Of a stretch of 27,427 nt of DNA, positions 6,689 to 13,633 are shown one piece after another (positions within the stretch are counted from its first letter, which is position 1; each line of letters starts with the position of its first letter). The notes beneath the pieces were generated by a model. That model did no database searches. It saw nothing but the letters and a program-made list of their open reading frames with translations, and was not told the DNA's origin. Position numbers and translations under genes: made by a program. The stretch is taken from NCBI GenBank assembly GCA_963643465.1, contig CAVIJT010000022.1, positions 1 to 27,427 of the forward strand, in the 5' to 3' direction. The DNA comes from CAG-411 sp963643465. GTDB taxonomy: Bacteria > Bacillota > Clostridia > Lachnospirales > Lachnospiraceae.

Positions 6689-8560
6689 TTATACCATTGC
6701 CATCAACACATCGTAAATCTGCTGCATGGTAGATACTACCTTTGCTGACAATTCATATGCGTTTTGATATTTTACAAGATTCATGGCCTCTTCATCCTGA
6801 TCTACACTGGATACAGACATTCTTTGATTATCAATACTATTTGTTATATTTTTCTGACTGGTAGCAAATATAGTAACCTGTTGTGTCTGTGTTCCAATAT
6901 CCGCAGTAAAACTTTCCAAAAATTGTGATGGTTTACCTTCATTGAACATACTTGTATCATCTTTTGTGGCAATCAGTTTGTCCAAAATCTTACTCTCTTC
7001 CACTCCCGAATTTATATCTCCTGCCAAAGCAAGTTTCATCACATTATTTTGAATATCTGCATTTACACTGGTATTTAACGCAGTCAAACGATAATAAGAA
7101 ACTCCAATATTTTCCGTCCCATCTGCATTTGTAGCAGTTCCATTAGAAGAAAATTCGGATATTTGCTCATACAATATATAATCTTTACCTGTAGTTGCTT
7201 CTACTCCAGTAAACAAATCCAAACCTTGATCTCCGTTTAAATCCTGTCCTTGATTATGAATCTCATTGATTGCTGAAGCATAAGTACGGATAAACTGATT
7301 GAGTTTTGCTTGATAATATGGCACTCCCATAAAGTCAATGCTGTCGCCAACAGAAAATTTTCTTCCTATCTTTGATGTTAAAAGTGTATCTGTTGCAGAA
7401 ACATCACTTCCATTTTCTGTTGTAATCCCCTTAAAGGTATAGGTATACGAACCATCCGCTGCCACACTCACCGAAAAACTATCATAATAATAAGTAGCTG
7501 CTCCAATTGTAATTTTTCCCTTTTCTTCTGGAAGATTAAGCAGATTTACATTTTCACAATTTGTATCAGTTACAACAATACTTGTCTTTCCTGTAACTGC
7601 ATCCGCCTCTACCGATTTTATTGTGCCAGTAAAATTATTTCCGTCATTTCCATCTCTTACTTGCAACAATGCCTGTAACTTTCCACCCAAAGATGGACTA
7701 GACATATTAAAATCTTCTCCGTTACTCCATTTTAACTTATAAAGATTGTCCACATCATTCATATTTACATGGCCTTCTTCATTCTCAACCTCAATGGTAT
7801 TGTAAATGTAACTATCTACCAAAGTAACTCCGTCTACCTGTACCACATACTGATTGAGAGAGGTCGTATCATCTCCCACATAAATTTCATTTACAGAAAC
7901 GTTGCAGTATTCAGACAATTCATCAATTAGCAAGTCTCTCTGATCTCGAAGATCATTTGCCATGCCCCCTTGAAGTTCCAATGTATTAATCTGCTTATTC
8001 AAGGTGGCTACCTGAGATGCAATGGAATTGATTCGTTCCACTGTTGTTTTTATATCTGCATTTGCCTCCTGCTGTACCTTTTGCAAACTCTGTGCTAAGT
8101 AATTCACATATTCTGTTAAATTGTTGGCAGACTCTTTTACTTGGGTACGTGTAGTAGAGTCTGCTGGATTATTATTCAAATCCTCCAACGATGTATAGAA
8201 AGTGCTAAGAGCCGAAGTAACTCCCTGTGCATTTGAATCTGATTCATTAAAGTATGTTTCAATAGCTGATAAATAATATTCCTGCGCTTTATAACAACCA
8301 TAAGAGGTATTGGAAGTACGATATTTTTCATCATAATAAACATTTCTTTCTCTCTCAATGCTGGTAATGGTAACACCTGTACCAGACATTCCTGCCTTGC
8401 TGTATACAGAAATCGGTGTACCTGCCTGTGTAGTCACTTTTTGTCTGGAGTACCCCTTTGTAGTTGCATTTGACGCGTTGTGTGCCGTAGTATTTAAAGC
8501 TGCTGAGGACGCATAGAGTCCAGTCTTTCCAATGGTAAGTCCAAAAAATGTAGATGCCAT
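6689..8560 (-). CDS. flgK: Hook-associated protein FlgK, copy 2 (HAP1)
   Basis: A 623-aa FlgK homologue. The N-terminus MASTFFGLTIGKTGLYASSA and the signature NATTKGYSRQKV (about 31-42) are diagnostic. A long D1 helix with coiled-coil character (about 95-200) follows, then a beta-rich middle and the C-terminal D0/D1 helices (SVSSVDQDEEAMNLVKYQNA, ending QQIYDVLMAMV). FlgK forms the first of the two junction rings between hook and filament. Its start lies 13 bases after the stop of the other flgK; that stop codon is inside the G-rich ribosome binding site (AAGGGGGG), so the two are likely coupled. The paralogues share only the D0/D1 framework by eye. Which one partners FlgL is unknown. Confidence 0.92.
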   Translation of the reverse strand: MASTFFGLTIGKTGLYASSAALNTTAHNASNATTKGYSRQKVTTQAGTPISVYSKAGMSGTGVTITSIERERNVYYDEKYRTSNTSYGCYKAQEYYLSAIETYFNESDSNAQGVTSALSTFYTSLEDLNNNPADSTTRTQVKESANNLTEYVNYLAQSLQKVQQEANADIKTTVERINSIASQVATLNKQINTLELQGGMANDLRDQRDLLIDELSEYCNVSVNEIYVGDDTTSLNQYVVQVDGVTLVDSYIYNTIEVENEEGHVNMNDVDNLYKLKWSNGEDFNMSSPSLGGKLQALLQVRDGNDGNNFTGTIKSVEADAVTGKTSIVVTDTNCENVNLLNLPEEKGKITIGAATYYYDSFSVSVAADGSYTYTFKGITTENGSDVSATDTLLTSKIGRKFSVGDSIDFMGVPYYQAKLNQFIRTYASAINEIHNQGQDLNGDQGLDLFTGVEATTGKDYILYEQISEFSSNGTATNADGTENIGVSYYRLTALNTSVNADIQNNVMKLALAGDINSGVEESKILDKLIATKDDTSMFNEGKPSQFLESFTADIGTQTQQVTIFATSQKNITNSIDNQRMSVSSVDQDEEAMNLVKYQNAYELSAKVVSTMQQIYDVLMAMV

Positions 8561-8573
8561 TCCAAATCCCCCC

Positions 8574-10412
8574 TTATCCTAGTTTATTTAATAAATCTTC
8601 TAACATAGCGTCTACTGTAGCAATGTACTTAGAACTAGCAGTGTACGCATACTGGTACATAATTAAGTTGGTCAATTCTTCATCTGAGGAAACTCCTGAT
8701 ACCGAAGATCGGTTATCATCAATACTATTTACCAAAGACTGCTGTGTCTGTGCTTTGGAAGAATATTGCTTTCCTATGGTCGCAAGATTTCCCACTAAAG
8801 CTCCATAATAATCCACAATATTATATTGCGTTGCAGTGTTAGGATCTAAAGTTCCCATCTTACTTGTATCCTGCCATAATGCAGATAAACGCTCACAAAC
8901 TTCTGGATCATATCCCTCTGCATAACCCTTATAATTATTACCAGAAAGTGGAATAATAGATGGATTATCCAAAACAGCTTGATTGATTACTAACTGATCA
9001 ATCGTATATAAACTATATGTATCTCCATAGTCCTCATCATCTGCTAAATTTTTCTTATTTTCCTCATTATATATATAAATGGTCTTTGTCTGATTGTTTC
9101 CGTTCTCATCCTGATAAGTAATGGTTGCTTTTTTATAACGCTCCACACTTTGTCTTGAAAAAATTTCCACACCAATGGTTGCTTGGTCATCTAAACCAAC
9201 TCCAGATTCATATTCATCTAAAATACGAATATAGGAACCATCGTCATTTTGTAAGTTAATGGTATTTCCTTTTTCATCAACAGCAGTAGTTACACCTGTG
9301 ATACCAAGTTTTTCCAACGCAACATCTGCTGCTTCATTTGGACTAAGTGCATCATTTACCGCAGTTACAACTGCATGTACCAATTTATCCAAATATGCCT
9401 GTGTACTTGCAATAACAGAAGCATTTGTTGTTTGATTAAATTCTTTTAATAAACGTTTGTAAGTCACCTCTCCGTATCCATCGGTCTCCTCTGGAATATC
9501 GGAATAGTTACACACACCCTCGCCTCTAGCAAATAGCAAACTTTTAATCTTACCCACATCTGTATTCTGTTCAGAAGAAAATCCCTGATCCAAATTATAA
9601 ACTGGAGTCCCATCTCCCCAAATTACATTTACTAGATTATTCTCTTCATTCTTCTCTGTCTTCATGTTAAACACAAAATCCTGTCCAACAAACATGGTAC
9701 CCTCAATATTTACCATCACTCTTCCATCTACATCTTCATGGTAAGTAATACTTGCATACTGAGCCAATTCATCTAACAAAGAATTTCTCATATCACGATA
9801 ATCGTTGGCAATCTCATTTCCAGCTTCCGCTTTTACAATAAGTTTATTCAACTCATAAATCTCATTTCCAATCTCATTGACACGATCTACCGAATCCTTT
9901 ATCTGTTCATTTAGATTCTCCTGATAAGCTGCCAATTGTGAATACACGTCTTGGGCACGAGTCAAAAACATATTGGCAGTATTCACCAAAGAAGATCTCT
10001 TTACCAAGCTATCTGGCTCTTTTACTAATTCTTCTACTGTCTTCCATAAATCAGTAAGTGTCTCTTGGAATTCCGCACCTTCCATCTCACCCATAAGATC
10101 TTCTACTTCTGATATAGCTTCACTTTGCACATCATAAAATGTTTTACGTCCTACTTCTAAACGATATGACTTATCAAAAAACACATCTCGCACTTGTGAA
10201 ATTCGATTTACCTCAGAACCAAGACCGATTTGTGATAAACTAATATAACAACTTCCCACTGTGTTATATGTACGGTCGGTCGTGTTTACACGCTGTCTGC
10301 TGTATCCTTCTGTATTCACGTTCACCAAGTTGTGAGACGTGGTATTTACTCCTGTCTGCGCACTCTTTAATCCTGTTACGCCTACAGAAAAACTGGTCAT
10401 CAAACTACTCAT
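8574..10412 (-). CDS. flgK: Hook-associated protein FlgK, copy 1 (HAP1)
   Basis: A 612-aa FlgK homologue: MSSLMTSFSVGVTGLKSAQT, then VNVNTEGYSRQRV, a helical region with ENLNEQIKDSVDRVNEIGNE, and a C-terminus with SSVSGVSSDEELTNLIMYQY and IATVDAMLEDLLNKLG. The role is the hook-proximal junction ring. The ATG at 10412 is preferred over an in-frame GTG at 10421: AGGTGG is five bases before the ATG, and the resulting MSS start is usual for FlgK. It follows flgN after a hairpin-bearing gap and precedes a second flgK. Annotation by length alone would not tell the two apart; this one has the shorter spacing to flgM/flgN and could be the main junction protein. Confidence 0.92.
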   Translation of the reverse strand: MSSLMTSFSVGVTGLKSAQTGVNTTSHNLVNVNTEGYSRQRVNTTDRTYNTVGSCYISLSQIGLGSEVNRISQVRDVFFDKSYRLEVGRKTFYDVQSEAISEVEDLMGEMEGAEFQETLTDLWKTVEELVKEPDSLVKRSSLVNTANMFLTRAQDVYSQLAAYQENLNEQIKDSVDRVNEIGNEIYELNKLIVKAEAGNEIANDYRDMRNSLLDELAQYASITYHEDVDGRVMVNIEGTMFVGQDFVFNMKTEKNEENNLVNVIWGDGTPVYNLDQGFSSEQNTDVGKIKSLLFARGEGVCNYSDIPEETDGYGEVTYKRLLKEFNQTTNASVIASTQAYLDKLVHAVVTAVNDALSPNEAADVALEKLGITGVTTAVDEKGNTINLQNDDGSYIRILDEYESGVGLDDQATIGVEIFSRQSVERYKKATITYQDENGNNQTKTIYIYNEENKKNLADDEDYGDTYSLYTIDQLVINQAVLDNPSIIPLSGNNYKGYAEGYDPEVCERLSALWQDTSKMGTLDPNTATQYNIVDYYGALVGNLATIGKQYSSKAQTQQSLVNSIDDNRSSVSGVSSDEELTNLIMYQYAYTASSKYIATVDAMLEDLLNKLG

Positions 10413-10439
10413 GATATCCACCTATTCCTTTCTAAAATA

Positions 10440-10462
10440 TTTGAGCAATCGCTTTGCTCAAA
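10440..10462. repeat. 9-bp perfect hairpin between flgN and flgK1
   Basis: TTTGAGCAA (10440-10448) and TTGCTCAAA (10454-10462) with a five-base loop. On the transcript it stands before the flgK1 ribosome binding site and is followed by AU-rich sequence without a U run. It may be a processing or stability element that sets different expression of flgN and flgK. Confidence 0.5.
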
Positions 10463-10475
10463 GAAGAACTCTTTA

Positions 10476-10988
10476 CTATTGCTTTGTATCAAACGTCCCT
10501 GCTTGCAAAGCCGGCGCATCTACTGTAACTGCACCTTTTGAATAGTTGTTCCCCGGCGACATCCTTGTACTTTGAATCAAATTCATATCGAATTCTATCA
10601 TATCTAGGGATTGTTCTATTAACGATTTGTTTTGAATATTGATATCCACTAACCTTTGAACGGTTCTCTTTAGATTGTCGTGTATTTGAGATAATTCCTT
10701 CTTTTCTTCTGGTGAATTATCCAACACCTTTATGATATCTCTTAAATTTATATCGGCAGCATTTCGATTCAAAATAATGCCTATATTAACAATAACCTCG
10801 GATCTCTTTTTTTCTAAAACAGTCACTTTATCTACATATTCTTGCTCCTGTTCTGTTATTTTTTGAAGAGATTCGAGGTTATTCTTTATAATCACTTTTG
10901 TCTTTTCTGACGCAATTGGAATTAGTTCGTCATATATCTGCTGTTCCTCTTTCAAAATAGAAATCAGCTCTTGTATCACACTTGCCAA
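10476..10988 (-). CDS. flgN: Flagellar chaperone FlgN
   Basis: A 170-aa helical chaperone for FlgK and FlgL, placed between flgM and flgK as usual. It shows ELISILKEEQQIYDELIPIA, then KTKVIIKNNLESLQKITEQE and coiled-coil helices to about residue 125; the tail (about 140-170) is polar and probably disordered. An open frame extends upstream to an ATG at 11036 that overlaps flgM, but the preferred start is TTG at 10988 (MASVIQELIS): it fits the usual FlgN N-terminus, and AAGGAGG followed by a G run lies upstream. The eight-G tract between Shine-Dalgarno and start is unusual for this AT-rich genome (see findings). Confidence 0.82.
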   Translation of the reverse strand: MASVIQELISILKEEQQIYDELIPIASEKTKVIIKNNLESLQKITEQEQEYVDKVTVLEKKRSEVIVNIGIILNRNAADINLRDIIKVLDNSPEEKKELSQIHDNLKRTVQRLVDINIQNKSLIEQSLDMIEFDMNLIQSTRMSPGNNYSKGAVTVDAPALQAGTFDTKQ

Positions 10989-10991
10989 AAG

Positions 10992-11005
10992 GACCCCCCC
11001 CTCCT
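10992..11005 (-). promoter_or_regulatory. Unusual G-tract ribosome binding region of flgN
   Basis: On the minus strand an AAGGA core runs straight into eight consecutive G and then a short TCC stretch before the TTG start at 10988. The tract sets Shine-Dalgarno spacing, and also the frame of any translation entering from the ATG at 11036. Confidence 0.6.
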
Positions 11006-11022
11006 TGCCTTTATCCTGTTGT

Positions 11023-11301
11023 CTATAAAATTCCACCTAAAAAGCTATCAATCATCTTGTCTGCTACATCTTCCATTGATACAGAATAGGTTCCTTCTGC
11101 CATCTGTTTCTTAATGGTCTCCACTCTATCTTCTCTTACATCCGGAACTTCCGCAATGGCTTTCTTAGCTACTGCAATGTCCTTGCCAGCCTGTGAAATC
11201 TCCAACTTATCGCTGCTTGCCTTCTTGTCTGTCGTTACCTTCTTTGCCTGTGTGTTAGTTTGATAAACCTGATTCACTGCATTGTATGCATCAATTCTCA
11301 T
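11023..11301 (-). CDS. flgM: Anti-sigma-28 factor FlgM
   Basis: A 92-aa negative regulator that binds sigma-28 and is exported through the finished hook, so that late genes switch on after hook completion. The C-terminal sigma-binding helices carry the family motif VPDVREDRVETIKKQMAEGT, YSVS, EDVADKMIDSFL. The N-terminus begins MRIDAYNAVNQVYQ. The ATG at 11301 is preferred to in-frame GTG codons upstream because AAGGTGGT is at correct spacing before it. First gene of flgM-flgN-flgK-flgK-flgL, with its own sigma-28-type promoter, which gives feedback control. Confidence 0.93.
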   Translation of the reverse strand: MRIDAYNAVNQVYQTNTQAKKVTTDKKASSDKLEISQAGKDIAVAKKAIAEVPDVREDRVETIKKQMAEGTYSVSMEDVADKMIDSFLGGIL

Positions 11302-11335
11302 ACAAATCACCACCTTCTTCTACGTTATATTAGTA

Positions 11336-11362
11336 ATATCGGATATTTTCCATAAAACGTTA
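11336..11362 (-). promoter_or_regulatory. Sigma-28 promoter of flgM operon
   Basis: TAAC (11362-11359), 15 bases, TCCGATAT (11343-11336). The 11-bp sequence ACGTTATATTA occurs twice in direct orientation (11322-11332 and 11357-11367), flanking the -10 and covering the -35. The rest of 11302-11503 is AT-rich and shows no terminator for the gene upstream. Confidence 0.7.
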
Positions 11363-11503
11363 TATTATTTTTAATTTTTTTCGTTTTTTGTGAATTATGC
11401 CAATTCTTGCTTTTTGCATATTATATGTTTCATACATTTTGCCCAAGTACAAGCAATGTCCATTATACTCAACCGCTTCTATATACTCATACGCCATTAA
11501 AAA

Positions 11504-11983
11504 CTAAGCATACAAACCTCTATGTCCATTACTCTCATCTACAGAAACTTCCGATAAAGCGTGTTTCCCATAAGTTAATCCAGCATACACCTGTTGTACA
11601 TTCTTCATAACAGGACCTTCTCTGTCCTCCGAAGAAATCTTTGCATAGGCATCATGAATACGCCCTACTATTCCAATGCAACCTTCCAGTTCATCGTTCT
11701 GACCTCTCAGTCGATCCCGTATGATAACTTTGTTAATATACTTGTAAATAGAAAGCAACCGAAAAGACAGCTCATACTGGTAATCTAAAGTTCCCATCAA
11801 CTCATTTAAGAACTTCTGCGCATTCTTTAATGCTGTATCAAATGCTGCCATATCTTGTCTCTCGTATTCTATCAATGCCTGCTTCAACTCTTCCTGCAAT
11901 ATTTCATATACAATTACAAGCAATTCTGTACGATTGGCCTGCACTACTCGGGCAGAATATTCTTGTCTTTTTTCTTTGTCCAT
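11504..11983 (-). CDS. Divergent FliS-family chaperone
   Basis: A 159-aa helical protein that lines up by eye with the FliS at 826-1212: SARVVQANRTELLVIVYEIL against the NTASPAELTLMLYDG block, and LDYQYELSFRLLSIYKYINK against LDFNYP-x(10)-YEY. It lacks the Pro and the Tyr-Asp-Gly of canonical FliS and has a C-terminal extension (VYAGLTYGKHALSEV, about 133-147). The start is ATG at 11983 with GGGAGGA seven bases upstream. An in-frame ATG at 12067 is rejected because the sigma-28 promoter lies inside that extension. It follows a flagellin gene, which suggests a dedicated flagellin or secretion chaperone. The role is inferred from homology. Confidence 0.75.
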   Translation of the reverse strand: MDKEKRQEYSARVVQANRTELLVIVYEILQEELKQALIEYERQDMAAFDTALKNAQKFLNELMGTLDYQYELSFRLLSIYKYINKVIIRDRLRGQNDELEGCIGIVGRIHDAYAKISSEDREGPVMKNVQQVYAGLTYGKHALSEVSVDESNGHRGLYA

Positions 11984-12049
11984 TGCTTCCTCCCATCTGT
12001 TGCCTGTGCAACGTTTTTCTTCCCAAAGAACCTCTTCCTCTTGTTGTAT

Positions 12050-12076
12050 ATATCGGCTTTCTTTCACCCTTCCTTA
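12050..12076 (-). promoter_or_regulatory. Sigma-28 promoter of FliS-like gene
   Basis: TAAG (12076-12073), 15 bases, GCCGATAT (12057-12050), a perfect -10. Transcription would start near 12043 and give a leader of about 60 bases before the ATG at 11983. Confidence 0.82.
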
Positions 12077-12116
12077 GAATTTTTTCCAAATTTCTCTAAA
12101 ATCATCCCACCAAAAA

Positions 12117-12162
12117 CGAAAATAAAAGAGAGACTCTCTTTCCCCTTAAGAATCTCTCTTTT
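12117..12162 (-). terminator. Intrinsic terminator after flagellin
   Basis: AAAAGAGAGA (12162-12153) pairs with TCTCTCTTTT (12133-12124), with a T-rich tract following on the minus strand. It closes the flagellin unit just after its stop codon. Confidence 0.85.
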
Positions 12163-12167
12163 GTTCT

Positions 12168-13550
12168 TTACCCTTGTAACATACTTAGTATAGTCTGTGG
12201 CATCTGATTTGCCTGCGACAACATGGATGTTCCTGCCTGCTGTAATATAGACAACTGACTATAATTTGTCATCTCCTCTGCCATATCCAAATCATCAATA
12301 CGAGTCAATGCCTCTGTAATATTCTCATTGGATGTATCCAGATTGTTAATACAATGATCCAATCGATTTTCATAAGCACCCAGTTTTGCTCGAACAGTAG
12401 ATACTTTGTTGATAGCAAAATCTAAAGAATCAATTGCTACACTTGCACCATCTGTATTACGCACATTAAGATCAGCAATCTCCAATGTCTCTGTATCTAC
12501 TCTTGGAATTCCCACTACAATGGTCTGCCCTTCATTAGCACCAATCTGCAATGTAATCGGACCTGCATCCAACACAGTCAACTCTACTTCTTCTGCAGCA
12601 GACACAGTCATTTTCATCTCAAAGCCATCTTTTCCAAGAATGGTTACCTTATTACCATCTGCTGTTACTGTTGTTGTTGCAGTATCAAAATCATCTGCAT
12701 TCAAAGTAATCTCTGCATCGGTTCCATAGACAGTTACTGTACTATTACTAATTCCTAAAAAGTTTGCCAAATCTGCATCGTCACAGCTTATCTCCACTTT
12801 TTGGCCACTGCCTTCATATAAAGAAGAAAATGTAAGTGTGGACCCCGCTGCTAATGCCGTGTCTGTAGTAACTTCCACATCCACACATTCCCCAAGATCA
12901 CGAATTGACTCAAATGCGCTTTGCAAACTAGATCCTGCTGCAATAATTACACTCTCTCCATTAATAGTGACTTTTCCACTGGCAGGAACCGCACCTGTTC
13001 CCACTGCAGTTCCCGAAACCTCTGCTTTGGTTCCGACTTGAGTTACCTCCATCTTATACTGTCCAGATTTCACATCTTCTGACACGCTCTTAAACTTTAC
13101 ATTGCTTGTACTTGCATAAAACTGACGATCTGCATCTCCATTCAGCAATTTCTTTGTGTTAAACTCTGTATCTTCTGAAATTCGGTCAATCTCTGCAGAA
13201 AGCTGTTCAATCTCACTTTGAATCTGCTCTCTATCTTCTGCAGTATTTGTCTCATTCGCTGCCTGTACACAAAGTTCACGCATTCTCTGTAACATATCCT
13301 CTACTTCATTTAAAGCACCTTCTGCAGTCTCTATTACAGATACACCATCAGACGCATTTCTGGATGCCTGTTCCAATCCACGAATCTGCGTTCTCATTTT
13401 TTGAGAAATTGCCATTCCTGCCGCATCGTCCGCTGCTTTATTTATACGATATCCAGAAGATAGTCTCTCAATACTATCCTGTAATGCTTCATTGGTTCTT
13501 GCTAATCTGGTATGTGATTTAATCGCTGCAATATTATGATTAATCTTCAT
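12168..13550 (-). CDS. Flagellin
   Basis: A 460-aa filament subunit. The D0/D1 N-terminal region (1-138) shows MKINHNIAAIKSHTRLARTN, ERLSSGYRINKAADDAAGMA, LQRMRELCVQAANETNT and FNTKKLLNG. The C-terminal D1/D0 (about 365-460) includes VRAKLGAYENRLDHCINNLD, DMAEEMTNYS and QANQMPQTILSMLQG. The middle is a beta-rich variable domain rich in Thr, Val and Asp. The LQRMREL segment is the region seen by TLR5 in other flagellins. Four cysteines (for example residue 94) are unusual for flagellin. No clear sigma-28 promoter lies in the 83 bases upstream, so it is probably read from the preceding gene or from an internal promoter. The ribosome binding site is AAGGGAG. Confidence 0.95.
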   Translation of the reverse strand: MKINHNIAAIKSHTRLARTNEALQDSIERLSSGYRINKAADDAAGMAISQKMRTQIRGLEQASRNASDGVSVIETAEGALNEVEDMLQRMRELCVQAANETNTAEDREQIQSEIEQLSAEIDRISEDTEFNTKKLLNGDADRQFYASTSNVKFKSVSEDVKSGQYKMEVTQVGTKAEVSGTAVGTGAVPASGKVTINGESVIIAAGSSLQSAFESIRDLGECVDVEVTTDTALAAGSTLTFSSLYEGSGQKVEISCDDADLANFLGISNSTVTVYGTDAEITLNADDFDTATTTVTADGNKVTILGKDGFEMKMTVSAAEEVELTVLDAGPITLQIGANEGQTIVVGIPRVDTETLEIADLNVRNTDGASVAIDSLDFAINKVSTVRAKLGAYENRLDHCINNLDTSNENITEALTRIDDLDMAEEMTNYSQLSILQQAGTSMLSQANQMPQTILSMLQG

Positions 13551-13586
13551 ATTTTTGCTCCCTTCTGCCCATTGGCTTAACTAAAT

Positions 13587-13618
13587 TTGTTACAGTTCAC
13601 AGGTATGTGAACTGCAAC
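13587..13618. repeat. Palindromic repeat element, copy A
   Basis: 13-bp arms (13589-13601, 13606-13618) with a four-base loop and one non-Watson-Crick pair, G-U in the minus-strand RNA. It matches copy B at 22491-22522 in 29 of 32 positions, same orientation. It lies shortly after the stop of the FliK-like gene and before flagellin. No U tract follows, so it is more a REP-like or processing element than a terminator. Confidence 0.7.
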
Positions 13619-13633
13619 CTAAATTTAACTTAA

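Noticed and set aside
11984..12067. Longer N-terminus for the FliS-like protein (ATG at 12067)
   Set aside because: The extension contains a near-perfect sigma-28 promoter and the ATG at 11983 has a strong ribosome binding site and matches the FliS start.
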